Source: Theocolax elegans (Eukaryota; Arthropoda; Insecta; Hymenoptera; Cerocephalidae). Taken from it: a stretch of 64,000 bases of DNA. The notes under the pieces are model-generated. The model was not told where the DNA came from. It made no database searches and worked only from the letters and a program-made list of their open reading frames with translations. The translations under genes were made by a program, and so were the position numbers. Every line of letters begins with the position of its first letter. Position 1 is the stretch's first letter. This document shows positions 12,501 through 24,612 of this stretch, piece after piece. The stretch is taken from NCBI GenBank assembly GCA_026168455.1, contig CM047425.1, positions 110,351,800 to 110,415,799 of the forward strand, in the 5' to 3' direction.

Positions 12501-13968
12501 AAAATTATATTTCAATAATGTTATCGTTAATACGTAAAGCAATCTACTTTATTCCTGTAATTAAGATTACTCTGTGTTGATAACAAAATTACTCAATGAA
12601 TGAAGTATCCTAAAGTTAATGCGAGCGTGACACTACTATAACTACGATTTCCAAGTAATTTAATTGTAGAAAATTGGAGATTAATCGACGCAACGAGCTC
12701 ACTCGCGGAAAGAGAACGAAGCACCTCTCGCTCGTTACACAATTGAATCGAGGAAGCCACGACCACGACGAGTTGTGCCTCGCAGCTTACACGGTCGGAC
12801 ATTTGTCCCGTCAATCGCCGAATTTTTCACCGCTAGCGAGCGCCATATTGCTCAATAAACCGACCGAAACTATGGGTCAACAAAATTCCCGCGGCCTGCC
12901 TCGGGTATCGCCGAATACGAGTCTCGCGTCGTACACAACCTCCCAGTGAAGGCACAGCAGCTCATGGGGTAGTATTCATGGGGACGTTCATGCCAACCGT
13001 GGAATAATGCAGCTAGTGCGCGTACTACACAGCAGCCACATTTTGAAGATTCAATCTCCGCCACGTAGCAGAATGTTAAGAGAAACAACTTAGCAAGTTA
13101 TTGAAATGCGTTTCAAAAAGTATTAGAGATTAATTTCACTGTAGACAAGGGCGTTTCATTTTCCTACGTTATATCATTTTTGACAGAGTTTATTAATATT
13201 AATATTACACATTATTCTCCTTGTTCGTCATTATGAATCTCCTTGTACCAAAGTGTAAAATGTATTAAAGACGTATTGAAACTCAAAAGTGAATTTATAT
13301 TTCACTTTTTATAGATAAATGATTTTTTTAAAATTATTAAATCTACAATCTGCAAAATAATATTTAGACTTGTGCGTGCATCTACTGTGAATATTGATTA
13401 TTAAATTTTTATTTAAAAAATTATTGATTTTTCCAAAAGATCATTAATTGGTAATTTACATAAGTCTGAACTAAACGTAGAAATTTTAAACGGATTTTAA
13501 ATTGAACGTCTTCTTAATCAATGTTAGGTTATTTATACGAACACTAATCGTGATTAAAAGCATAAGGTTACCAAACCCGGATATAAACTTTAAAGTAGAT
13601 ACAGTACTTATTTGTTTATTACGAAAAAAGACAAAATTATTACAATGTATATACTTTAAGTTTTTAGAAAAATTAAATTATTTTCACAGACTTATTTTTT
13701 TCAACATATTAAAGTACTGCTTTTTACTTTATCTATATTTACTGAAATGCTTTTACATGTTTGTACAAACAAAAAAATTATCACTCCTTTCAAAACTTTC
13801 ATATAATGTAAATACTTTCTTGTGTATCTCAATAAACCATCTAATTAGTTTGAAAAATACTAAATATTTTGGAAATGAAAGTGGTTATTATAATATATAA
13901 ATATTATTTAAATGATGATCGTACATAATTATTATAACTATGTTAACGATCTATTCTTTATATTTCAG
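6553..13968. other. Putative intron upstream of the neurobeachin exon
   Basis: No exon, RNA gene or complete mobile element is recognisable. CpG-rich islands stand out at about 7430-7560, 7800-8170, 8380-8500, 11830-11960 and 12680-13060. An open frame on the minus strand at 7799-8137 (112 codons) has no recognisable domain. A G-run followed by (GGA)n at 10416-10460 makes low-complexity frames on both strands. A small tandem 'ccgtaaaa' repeat lies at 9660-9692. The CpG-rich patches could be alternative promoters or conserved regulatory DNA, which cannot be decided here. Confidence 0.5.
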
Positions 13969-14073
13969 CTCGTGGGCGGTGAATTTGATATGGAGTTAAA
14001 TTTTGTAATCCAGGATGCTCAAAATATAAGGCACATGCTGGAGCTCCTCGATCACTGTCCACCAAATTTACAG
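13969..14073 (+). CDS. Neurobeachin (rugose) internal exon, 35 codons
   Basis: Neurobeachin is a large BEACH-domain scaffold protein that binds PKA and acts in membrane traffic and at synapses. This exon encodes [16 protein letters not shown], then [14 protein letters not shown] and PPNLQ. From memory this is the conserved N-terminal stretch that follows the protein's opening segment and precedes 'AEIWS', in vertebrate NBEA and fly rugose alike. The exon is bounded by tatttcag at its 5' side and by gtaagt at its 3' side and is exactly 105 bp, so both introns are phase 0. GC and codon use are higher than in the flanks. The preceding exon and the following exon were not found in the window. That puts at least 13.9 kb of intron upstream and probably about 50 kb downstream. 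It is the only convincing host coding sequence here. Confidence 0.9.
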
Positions 14074-14547
14074 GTAAGTCCAACTTGTTAGATAACGCGA
14101 AATTATTATCATAGTCTTTTAAAATTTTAATTTGCATTAAGGCTTTGATAAAAATTAAAAAAAAATTCTTGCAGCCTCCGTACATACACTCAGTAAATTC
14201 TATATTCCTTTTTGTAAACGTCGTTTTGTTACTGTCAGTTGTAAAATCGCATAAACTGGTAAATTGAAATAAATATCGGTGAAAGATATGAAACGAAAAA
14301 GTATAACTGTATATTATTTAATAAATATAATCTGATGATAATCCGGATTTCATAGAATATCGAAACAATAATCAAACGAATTTCATATAAGAGTTTAATG
14401 CGAAAGAGAACATACAGAACTCTCTTTAAAATTCGTTAGCCTATCGATAATGAAGACCTAGGGGGACTACCCAAGAGTTTTAGAGTTGCTAAGCTAGGTC
14501 GAGATCGGCTTGATCCTTCGTAATCGTTAAACTTTTCCTCGTAAGGC

Positions 14548-14558
14548 AGTGCCAGCGA

Positions 14559-14608
<50 letters not shown>

Positions 14609-14612
14609 GGAA
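14548..14612. repeat. (GA)n microsatellite
   Basis: Imperfect GA dinucleotide tract with 'gtgaga' and 'ggga' interruptions. Confidence 0.95.
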
Positions 14613-15025
14613 GCAAGTTTTCCATTTCGCCATTCTGCGGAAGCTGCAAATCCACCTTTGGCCAAACCTAGTCTTTACGTGGTACAACTGTCGACGGCAA
14701 ACTTGTGTTTCGACTTTTCCTAATCCCAAAAAAAAATTAATTATACATTTACTCGTTTTTCGTACAAAGTAATCCACTGTTGAATAATAGAAAAATCTAT
14801 TTCAATATTTAGTAGCTGCGGGTTTCACATTTAAAATGTATATAATAAATACGAACAAGCGGTGTACTTTTAAAACTTTACTGCAATCGAAATAAAAAAG
14901 CTTTGCATCTATTTTTGTTATAGGCGCTTTGTAATTTTTTAGTCTAATTAAAAATGTTCACGCTCAAACGTATTTCGAATGGTGGAAGATACCATTGTTA
15001 TTTTCCAAACCTTTCATAGCTCGAA

Positions 15026-15058
15026 CCACTGTCCTTGCGTCAAAGCAAGGACCAGTGG
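15026..15058. repeat. Short perfect hairpin
   Basis: ccactgtccttgc and gcaaggaccagtgg are complementary with one bulged base, around the loop 'gtcaaa'. The stem is about 13 bp. It is too short for a typical miRNA precursor. Confidence 0.7.
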
Positions 15059-15705
15059 AGCATATACGGATAGCATAGTTGTATAGGTATATTGTTTTCA
15101 CAATTGTTTGATATGCGGTAAATGTTTATTAAAATTTCAATAATATATTTACAAATTTGTATATTTATTTTTTATTATAATAATTAATTAATACCAAGAC
15201 TTTTTCCCTAATTTATCTACGGTTTTTTAATACCGGTATTTTGCATTTTAATAAATCTTCTACTTTTATTTTATTAACTTTAAATACAGTGTTTTATTTT
15301 AGATACAAGTAGCACGATACCCTATTATCCTCGAAACCCCCTGATATCTTCAAATTTAGTATATTTGCTTGATAAGTAATCAAAACTTTAATATAGATGT
15401 TTCAACACATGATTGAAAAAATGGAATAAAATTACGTTGGTATAACACATTTGGAAAGTTATATGGAATGTAATAATTTTAAATTAAAGAAAAGTAACGA
15501 TCGCGACATCGCAGTCAGGTATTTGTATAAACAGTTTAGAGTTCGGAATGATACATTATATCAAAGTAGTAAGCAACTTTCCTCGATAAATTTATAACCA
15601 GTTGGCAATAGAAAAGTATGCTCCCGATAGGTTAAAAGAGGATGAGTTTATCACCAAGTGGTTTACATCGACGGGGTTCCCTCGAGCGTGAAAAACACGA
15701 GCTCG

Positions 15706-15752
15706 AGAGAAGAGGAGAGAAGAGGAGAGGAGAGGAGAGGAGAGGAGAGGAG
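15706..15752. repeat. (AGAGG)n pentamer microsatellite
   Basis: About seven to nine near-identical AGAGG/GAGAG units. Confidence 0.9.
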
Positions 15753-17141
15753 AATAGACTCGTTAGCGAATTTTCTGCATTGAACCAATCATTGAAGTGG
15801 ATGCCGGTGCGGTGGTAGATCCAGCCAGTCTACTCGATCTCCCAGCCAGTATAATCCGCGGGAGATCGATTTCGTATTACTCGGAAGTCTCGCTTGGGCA
15901 ACTCCTTGAAATGTTAATGTTGTTAAGGGAGTTTCCAGCTCGTGCTCCATCTCCTTGCGAATCCTCTCACTTTCCATCTGCCTCTTTCTCTCCCTCCCTC
16001 CCCCCCCCCCTTTTCCTACCCCCCTCTCTCCCCCCGAGATCTCTGAGATCTCCGATTCCGAGTCTATCTATTCTTCGAGTGCACATGCGTCACTCACTCC
16101 GCTTGCGAGTATCGAGTCAACCCTGTCAACTTGACTCTTCGCGTCAACCTCGGCAAATGATTCCGCGAACCAACATACATCAATCATCCTTTTGTCCGTT
16201 TGCCAACCAAACATTTCCTCGCGCACTCTAAAAACGATTATGGCTCTGAGTGTCTTGAAAATAATGAAACGGTTTGGTGCTTTATCGAGCCGACGATAAT
16301 CGAAAGTATAATTTTAAAATCGTTGCATCAGCGGCGTTTTATATCGCGTTTCCTCGAAAGGGGCTGCGACCACTGGATCGAGCAGCGGGTCTCCCTGAGT
16401 GTGAAGGATTAAAATGGATGAGGGAGTAGCCCTCCGTTCGAGAAGTGGCAAACCTGAAAGAAAAAGGTGGTAACGCGCGCGGAGGGAAATAGTGCAAGCG
16501 AAATAACTTTCTTTTGGAGCAATGTTAAGAAATATTTGGTTTATTCTTCTCGTTTCTCGTTTCCAAGGGGCGCCGCTCGATTTTATCTTTCTACCTTGCA
16601 TTTTCCATTTAGATTATAAAATTTTGAAAGAACGAACGATGTTCCCGGTGTCCGAGATTGCGTGTTACGTTAAACGCGTCTCTTTGCGAGAAATAATGTT
16701 GTGTGCGAAAAGAGAGGGAAATACGTTTGTTATTGGGTTACAGTGGGACGCAATTCAAGACTAAAACTTAATGTTTTCGTGAAATTCTACGAGTTGAACT
16801 AGCGTGTCTCGTAAATGTCACCCTTTGAATTAAGGACGCACGTCGGTCATAACCTCGCTGCCCAATGATACCAGAGGATACCGTCCCATCCGGATGTTTG
16901 CTTTTATATCTTCGCGGCCGGGGGAGGAAAAAATACGCCGTCGATTAGATTTATCGACGGTTAGGTGTGCCACTAAATAAAAATTGTTTTATCGCTCTCA
17001 TGATTTATCTATCCTTTCAATTATTTCCAAGTAATTCTCGGTTAATCGTTCAATTGACCGATAATTCGTAATTGCATCAACGCGCGATTATTAGTTTAAT
17101 ACAGTATTAGTTTGATAGTTTGACACTTTCTTTCTTCCACT

Positions 17142-17604
17142 CTCTTTCGTTTTATATTATTTATTATTTATTATTCTTGGTTTTGTGCTCTCTTTTTCCT
17201 GGCACTTCCTACCGTTTATCCCCTGGGGGACTTTAACGGTGTTCACCTACCACCTATGTGTGGGTGCTTTATCCCTCCCTTAAAACCCCACCATCTCGCA
17301 TTCGCTCGGGGTTATGCCCGTGGATGAGGGAAACCTGTGAAGCAGGGAAAACCTCACCCGAGATGGCCGGTGTATTCGAAACATTCTTTTTGGGTGTCAA
17401 AGTCACATTGCGTAGGCCTTGACACCGAAACCGAATGTTTCACACCTCCCGCTCACGTTGTGAAGTGTGAAAAAACACCTAACCCGCCACGAAAGCCAAA
17501 CCCATCCAAGTGCGAACCGCACTCAGTGCTGCTTAACTTCCGTGACCGGCCGAGGTGCGTCTCCACCACTCCGCCACCGTGTCGGTCCTCTTTCGTTTTA
17601 TATT
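17142..17604 (-). mobile_element. 5S-rRNA-derived SINE (SINE3 type) with 17-bp target duplications
   Basis: A perfect direct repeat, ctctttcgttttatatt, lies at 17142-17158 and 17588-17604 and marks the target-site duplication. Read on the minus strand the insert starts near 17587. Close to its 5' end, over about 17495-17565, it carries a stretch that matches 5S rRNA: 'ggtcacggaagttaagcagc' then 'gcggttcgcacttggatggg'. These are the box A and box C regions of the internal polymerase III promoter (box A complement 17529-17539, box C complement 17501-17510). The insert ends in an AT-rich (AAT)n tail at 17159-17176. The body is unusually structured (separate entry). A true 5S gene is excluded: only part of the ~120-nt gene is present and the remainder is unrelated. 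A LINE-encoded reverse transcriptase must have moved it. Confidence 0.88.
17291..17441. repeat. Two hairpins in the SINE body
   Basis: Hairpin 1 pairs ccatctcg at 17291-17298 with cgagatgg at 17359-17366. Hairpin 2 pairs gaaacattc plus ggtgtcaa (17378-17386, 17393-17400) with ttgacacc plus gaatgtttc (17419-17426, 17433-17441), leaving a small internal loop. Both would form in RNA of either strand. Confidence 0.75.
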
Positions 17605-17924
17605 TTATTTCTTAAATTTTAAACAACAAGTATAAAGTTTCATATGTAAGTCTTTATTATTTTATCATCCTAAAAGGTAAAACTATTTAAATTTTTTAAA
17701 TAAGACCAGAATATCGTACAATTCAGTATTTTTTCATTCGACCAACTGTAAGCGTAAATGTTCCGACTTTTATTACTATCGAAACTTTGCTTTTTACTTT
17801 CGACTATTCACTCGCGAATGTCCCTGTATATTGTCGATTCTGCTAGAGGTTGTATATCGCAAAATTTACGTGAACTTTTTCGAGCTACGTTCTCGTTGCA
17901 AGTCTCTGAAGCAAGAGCATGAAA

Positions 17925-17926
<2 letters not shown>

Positions 17927-17991
<65 letters not shown>

Positions 17992-18018
17992 AGGGAGAGG
18001 GTAGAGAGAGAAAAGGGA
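17927..18018. repeat. (GA)n microsatellite grading into (GGGAGA)n
   Basis: Long uninterrupted GA tract followed by gggaga units. Confidence 0.97.
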
Positions 18019-19023
18019 GGGGGAGGAGGTGAACCAGTGATACGAACAATAGAGCGATTGCTCGATGTTCTGACTACAGATTTATGTCGTTATATTACTG
18101 CGTGAGTAGAATATATCGATTTATCCTTGCTAACTTTGGCATTGCACGTGTGAGAATAAGGGCTAAACTCCCCTTGAATCGTAACTGCGTAACATATAAT
18201 ATTCTCGCTTTTTTATTTAGTCATTTTGTATCTTATACGATTTATTCAACGATAAATTAATAAACGTTCTTTTTGTACTTTTTTATTATAATTTTATATA
18301 AAATTTTAAGTAGATTTATACGTAATCATTCGATTATTCGATACATTTTTCAAGTCACCAAAAATTTGATATCCAACTATAGTTTACGTAAAAAAAGTTC
18401 GGATTCGAAAGAAAGTTTCGTCCGCTAATAAAGGGGTAATAATGCTGTTTCGGCAAATAAACGTAATTTTTCGTAGATATTAGTGAACAAACCGTGGGAT
18501 TTAGTTTTATAAATTTGAATTACAACCGGTTTCTGTACACTTCCGAGTCAATTTATCCGGTCTCGTTATTTATTTGTCAAAGCTTCACGTTTGTCAAGAC
18601 CATCGAAAAGGGGGCTCGAAGCCCCGTGTATAGGGGAGTATTGGAGATAGGCTCGCAGAGTCCCTTGTTGCATCTGTATTCGTACGAGTAGCGAAATAAA
18701 GAAAGGATAATCGGATCGATCGCGTATCTGGTGAGCGTGGTGGTGCGGTTCGAATGTTACCAAAGGAAACGAAGAAAAACCAACCGCGATTGGCGATGTA
18801 GTTGGTCGTGTCAAAGAAAAAAATAGCTCGAGGTGGCTAAACAACTCAAGCTTTTGCTCGAAAGGTTTCGCTAGGTTCTAAAGGAAGGTAATGCCCGAAG
18901 GTAGGAAACGATGCCGGTGCGCAGAACCGAGCCAGTTACACTCGGCAAAAAGACGCTTGCGCAAAGACTCGCGAAGAAAAGTAATTAGGGTGCGCGTTTT
19001 CTGTTGACCAACTCCGGACTAGC

Positions 19024-19024
<1 letters not shown>

Positions 19025-19062
<38 letters not shown>
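19025..19062. repeat. (TA)n microsatellite
   Basis: About 19 TA dinucleotides. Confidence 0.97.
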
Positions 19063-19067
<5 letters not shown>

Positions 19068-19108
19068 TTTTATGCATTACGATTTCAATGCGACTAACTG
19101 GGCCTTTG

Positions 19109-19139
19109 GGAGGTAGGGGTCATTGACTTGCCTACCTCC
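19109..19139. repeat. Short hairpin
   Basis: ggaggtagg at 19109-19117 pairs with cctacctcc at 19131-19139. The 13-base loop itself contains gtca-tt-gac. Confidence 0.7.
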
Positions 19140-20264
19140 TATGTGAATAAGAAAGAAGGTGACTTCCGTACAACGCGTCAAACCCTCGCAAATTTTCTAT
19201 TTTCTCGAGAATTTTTGCAGTTTCCCAATAATTTAATCTGTTGCTTTCATTAAACTTTACTTACCTCCTCAATTATTCTTATGTAAATATAGTAATTCAA
19301 CTACTTTTACAGTTGGCATTATTTTTTGTTTCACTTAGTGAACCATCCAGTGGGTTATTTACCGTCGGTAGTCAGTACTGCATCTGCACATCCGCATAAC
19401 TTCTATTTCGAATAGTCGCGGTGAAAGTCGAGTCACCGTAGACTTTTGCAATCTTCCTATTGACCATCCCGGCACAATCTCGTCGCGTTCGCGTAAATAT
19501 TTATCCTGCGTAAAAAAGAAGGAATATATCCATCCTCTCCGAGTCTTTTCGGTCTGGTGCTCCACCTCGAGTTCTCTACCTGCTCGGTTTTTCAATTTTT
19601 TCAGATTTCTCTTTCACCCGTCTCTTATTTATGTTTAGTCGCGCAAAAGAGAAACTGAATGACACGGGAAATAGCTGCAGAAAATAGCTACGTCACCACA
19701 TGCTACCATTTTTCCTCCTTTATGTGTATTAAATAAACAATGGACTCTGCGTAACCTCGTTTATAGTAATAAAGACCAAAAAACTCATTAAACTTTAGTT
19801 GGTAGTAGGTATTGTCTACCGAAATTCGTACTGAAATTAAACGCACATTCAAGTGTAGTGCAAAGAGAATGTATATAAATTAAGTTTTATTCAATTCGAC
19901 AAAAATGAGGATAAATCGAGATGAATATTTTATTATATATATTCTAACTTTTAAATTAACATTTCATTCGTTTGTTCATAATTTCATTAATTTGGTCATA
20001 TTTATTTTTGAGGGTTCTCCAGACGTCTGACTAATCAAAAATGATGAACTCGCGTGTCAACGTAACCGAACTATTCTTGCCAATGACCCTTCATCTCTTT
20101 TCCTAGTCTCGGTCTGTAAAACAAACATTGACCCACATAGCTGTTGCAACATTTATTTTTTAATAAAACTGCTCAAAAAGCACCGTCGCCTCTTTTTACA
20201 TTGGAAAATGTCGCGCATGAACCGAGTTTGCTATTTTTATGTACAAACGTGCCCACGCACCAAG

Positions 20265-20310
20265 GCACCTCTCCCTCCCTCTCCCTCCCTCTCTCTCTCT
20301 CTCTCCCCCC
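20265..20310. repeat. (CT)n / (CCCT)n microsatellite
   Basis: ctccctccctctccctccctc followed by CT dinucleotides and a C run. Confidence 0.9.
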
Positions 20311-20631
20311 GTCGTTCCCTCATTTTACGAGTTTCTTATTCGACGCACAGGTGACCCATCGGTTTCCAAGCACGAATATACGTGTGTATTAGTATGCACC
20401 CCAGCCAGTTGACTAATGGCTTCGTAACACGCGTGAGAGGATAGACGTCCGCTTGAATAACCAACGCGTGGCTAGAGACAGCGAGTCGACTTACTTGGAC
20501 TCTCTTAAATGTTTCTTCAAATCTTCCTTTACTTTTTTCTTCATTCCTAATTCCTTTTGCGCGACCTGGATTTTCTCGATCGAATAATTTTGGGAGAAGA
20601 TGCGAGCACCACAGAAAGAGGGAGACCTTTT

Positions 20632-20963
20632 GTCAATCGAGTTGACGGAAATATATTTTCGAGACGATTTTGACGATTTTAACGATTTTCCTCCATCCAA
20701 CAGATTTTACGTGAAAAATCCTCAAATAAAACTCCTTTACGCTTTACTTACTTTTTTTATTCGATTTCAACTTCTCCCCCTCTATCTCTCTCTCTCCGTC
20801 AATCGAGTTGACGGAAATATATTTTCGAGACGATTTTGACGATTTTAACGATTTTCCTCCATCCAACAGATTTTACGTGAAAAATCCTCAAATAAAACTC
20901 CTTTACGCTTTACTTACTTTTTTTATTCGATTTCAACTTCTCCCCCTCTATCTCTCTCTCTCT
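20632..20963. repeat. 166-bp tandem duplication
   Basis: Copy 1 (20632-20797) and copy 2 (20798-20963) are almost identical, from gtcaatcgagttgacgg to a terminal CT run. The CT run at each copy end is a plausible slippage or recombination site. The near-identity suggests a recent event. Confidence 0.95.
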
Positions 20964-21033
20964 CTCTCACTCACTCACTATCTATTTTCATGATAAAATA
21001 TTTGATGTTAGTCTAACGTGAGTGTAAACATTA

Positions 21034-21066
21034 TCATTATATTATTATTATTATTATTATTATTAT
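21034..21066. repeat. (ATT)n microsatellite
   Basis: About ten ATT units. Confidence 0.9.
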
Positions 21067-23940
21067 CGTAATTCGTAATTCGTAAGTACACAAATTACGG
21101 AATGTTGCCGAATTTGGTTTAGTGGTGGTCTTATTGAATTGTTTACGATTAGCTCCAATAATGCTAGAGAGGCAGCTATATGTACGGTTTGCTTATAACG
21201 GTAAGCAGTTTTATTTACTCACGTCGCAATACGTAGTGGAAGAAAAGTATAGGATAAATACGGATATTGAGTAGTTAGCTATTGCTTTTTCGACGATCCT
21301 TACGAATATCCAAGACAATGTTTTACGATTACATTTCCTTTCTATTATTATCGTGACGAAAACAAATATTGTCCTCAAAACGTTGACAGTTGTCGAACAG
21401 CTGAGTTATGTCACTATAGGCAGTCGGTCGCGAAAATCGACAATTTGTAGCGACGCGAGATAATACATAACTTGACGAAAACAAATTAAGGAAAAAGGTT
21501 GATAAAAAAAGACATTCCGAAATCTCTAACGAAGCCCTTTTTTCTCTCGCAAAGACAGTTTCTTTGTCGTCGGATGCCGCGGGGGGTATAAACAAACCTG
21601 GACTTTCAAAGAAGAACGAGAGGGGAAAAGAAGCTAACGAGGCCAGTAGATGGAGAGCGAGCGAGAGACAGAGAAAGAGCGTGAAGAGGGGGCAGAGAGC
21701 GGAAGCAGGGAGCTTCTCGTCTTATTGCCCCGTAGTCGTTGCCTGTCGGAGATGTATCAGTATTAATGAGAAACCGTTCGTCATTATTTTCATACCGCGT
21801 AGAGACAACGAAATATACATACAGAAATCTTGATCTTACGTTACCTCCGAACGAACGAAGCAAAAGTCAAATAAGTAAATCGCGATATTTAAATTAATGT
21901 CATTTCATCATTGTTTACTGTGGCATTATTGGGGCATTACTCAACACTCCCTTAACCAAAAACGCAGGCTTATATTTAGAAGAATTTTAACTGTACTGCA
22001 CTGTTTAGATTGCAATACGAATTAATTAATGTTAGTTTGTATTATGAGAAAAGATTTTATTACAAGTGTTGTTAGAGCTTTTAATATGAAACTATAAACA
22101 GTTTTTAAAGTTTAATAGTCAGATGTAAAAATATGCGTACATAGTTAATTACCCTTGATTTATTTATGTACCTTGCAAAGCAACGTCGAAAATAGCTTGT
22201 TACAAGGAATTTTCGTCCTTTAAAAGTTAATTTAATTAGGCGAAGTTAATTAAATCAGTGACTTTTCATAGAATGAACTTTACAAAATTTTTTTCATAAT
22301 CGCTACACCTTCATTATTACTTTAGTCAACGTTTATTATTCTTCGGAATTTCAAGAAGGAACACTCGCTTGCAAAATAGCCGAGGATATCGTGGAACCTG
22401 CTCTTCGAGAAAATACACCCCTCGATGTTACATAAAATGTTTCTTCTTGTTGATTCGAGTCGGATTTTACTGTAACGCGTTTTGCAACACACGCGGAACA
22501 ACGATTAAGTCGAGCTTTAGCGAACGGTCGCGGAAACACCGGGAACTTACGCGTGGTTCGTAAGAGATTAGCGAGAATTATGCGCAGAACGTTGGTCAAA
22601 AAACGAAACTAATTCTAGGTTAAATCGTGTATTTCAAAAAATTGGGTACAACGTTGAGTAATGTTGTAATAATCCATAATTTCTGATAAATATGCTAGAG
22701 CTAAAAGATACACTTGTATACTCTGGCATTGATTTTTACGGATTGCAATAAATAACGATGCGCGAGTACATCTCGTGTTAACTATTAATTTTAAGCTCTT
22801 GGTCAAACGTAATTTTAAATAAAATATTAACTTAAGGTACGTTATCAGATTGTGCGCGCTTAAAGTAGAGAATCACGAGAGAATCAGGAGGGCTGTGCCC
22901 CGCAAAAGATAAAAATTAAACTAACGCAAAAAAGAAAAGAGGGATGCGTGCACTCGGAAGTAATTTTTGAGATAATACGTCCGACCTTGCAACGTTAAAT
23001 TTTAGAAATGTTGTATTTAAACGGCATGTCCAAAGGTAACATATGTAGCCGGACAAAGGAATCAGGGAGGACGAAATTCGTGGTTCACGGTGGTGGAGTA
23101 GTAAGTAATACGTAGCCGAATTAACTCTCGTTTAAAATGAAAGTTTTAATAAATCGAGGTAGGTTAAATACAATCTTTTTAATCTTTTTCCAAGGTGGAA
23201 ATTCTCTTGGGCGTGCGCGCGCAAATAAACGTTTATTTTTTTCGAGAGAAGCATTTCAAGGAAAGGAGGAATACGAGGAATATAATAATTAGAGTTGGCG
23301 TAAAGGCGAATCAGGTGTGGCTGGTAGCGAAATCTCGGTCGATCCGGTTGAAATTGAAATTAAAGAGCAATAATAATAAAAGCAACTGGGTCTTGGAAAC
23401 GAGGAGAAAAGAAGTACGAAGCGGGGGCGCGTGTAAGAATATTAAAACGTAGAGGGTAACGTAGAGAAGGGAAAAAAGTCAGAAATTGAAAAAAACGCAA
23501 AGAGGGTCTAGTAGAGTAGACAAAAAAGAAAAAGAGATGGAAGGACGTATAGAGTAATTTGCATGCAGCCGGTTGACAGCTTAAAAGTAGGACGCCCGAG
23601 GGATGTGCCTTTCCAAGCTTGTGTACACATACGCAAGGGGGCGCGGTGAATATTATGCCAACGCGTAAACAACATCCAGACGGTTATGGAAGGGTCGGGA
23701 AAAGGGCGTATAGAGAGGAGCCTCGGCGCCGCGATGTCGCGCGAGCTTCACCTTGTCGTCGTTGAATTACAAGGGGACGTTGAGGTCGACGTAGGATGGT
23801 CTTTTTCTAAGGAGACGCTGAGGTGTCTAATGGGAAGTTCCCTCTTTACTTTGAACATCGAGGTCGCTCGTCTTGAATAACTTAGCCGAGATGTTAGATA
23901 TGCTTTGTAAAGCAGACAGTGCATGTTTTCAACGCTCCAC

Positions 23941-23942
<2 letters not shown>

Positions 23943-23970
<28 letters not shown>
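23943..23970. repeat. (CT)n microsatellite
   Basis: CT tract running into a C-rich segment. Confidence 0.95.
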
Positions 23971-23971
<1 letters not shown>

Positions 23972-24188
23972 CCCCCTCCCTCTCCTTCTTCATCCTTTTA
24001 TTATTCCCCCTGAAAAGGAGATTGGAACCGGCGTAGTGGAGAAAATTTTCGAGAATTAATCAACCTTGTCTCCTAAGAATATGTACTTTTTCGCGCTCCT
24101 CACCACTCGCAATTACAATTTTCGTTTTAAACAGGCTTTGCGAAAGCTCCATTTCCGTTGCGATCGACATTTGTTGCGCGACGAGGGA

Positions 24189-24232
24189 GCGAGAGAGAGA
24201 GAGAGAGAGAGAGTGAGAGAGAGAGTGAGGAG
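24189..24232. repeat. (GA)n microsatellite
   Basis: GA tract with gtga interruptions. Confidence 0.95.
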
Positions 24233-24564
24233 GAGGGGCAGGGGAGGGAGGGTCGAGAAACCAACGAACAAATAAAATGTTTATTTTATTAAAATTTTCA
24301 ATAATGCTTGTAATTCGTTTTGCAAATGTTAAACATTTGCGCTAATGGATCGTTCGCCTGTATTATTCAGTAATTTACTTGAAATACATTTTAAAATTCA
24401 AGCTTTTACGTAAATTAATGAAATGTTGTATTTTACCGAGTCGTAACGTACGAGTGATAGAGCGGCGTATCTCATCGTCAAGCTTTAATCTACCGTGGTA
24501 TTAGGATGCCTAAACGCGAGTACCACAAGTTCCTTCGGTATTAAACAAATTTACCGATCTATTA

Positions 24565-24612
24565 CCGTGGAGGACGTAGTTCCTGATCAGACCCCTATTT
24601 TTGATCAATTTC
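24565..24612 (+). repeat. Left terminal inverted repeat and subterminal repeat
   Basis: Outer 25 bp match the right end with two mismatches. It is followed by a second TGATCA-containing block (tttttgatcaatttc) that matches the internal right-end repeats at 28697-28740 rather than the outermost right end. Confidence 0.85.

Larger units (their letters stand above)
14074..17141. other. Putative neurobeachin intron, proximal part
   Basis: AT-rich with no exon seen. Contains the (GA)n tract at 14548-14612, a short hairpin at 15026-15058, an (AGAGG)n tract at 15706-15752, and a C-rich run near 15990-16040. Open frames at 15797-16231 and 16314-16601 are low complexity or unrecognisable. Confidence 0.5.
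17605..24562. other. Putative neurobeachin intron, continued
   Basis: No exon recognised. Contains the microsatellites at 17927-18018, 19025-19062, 20265-20310, 21034-21066, 23943-23970 and 24189-24232, a hairpin at 19109-19139, and the 166-bp duplication at 20632-20963. A GC-rich patch near 23560-23880 has an open frame of 64 codons with no recognisable domain. Confidence 0.5.

Noticed and set aside
12674..12949. Possible neurobeachin first exon in the CpG-rich patch
   Set aside because: The translation lacks the expected MKFAVLIGLIQVGEV-type sequence and has no matching donor in phase 0.
17495..17565. A 5S rRNA gene
   Set aside because: Only the internal promoter part is 5S-like; the remainder is unrelated and the whole is flanked by a target duplication.
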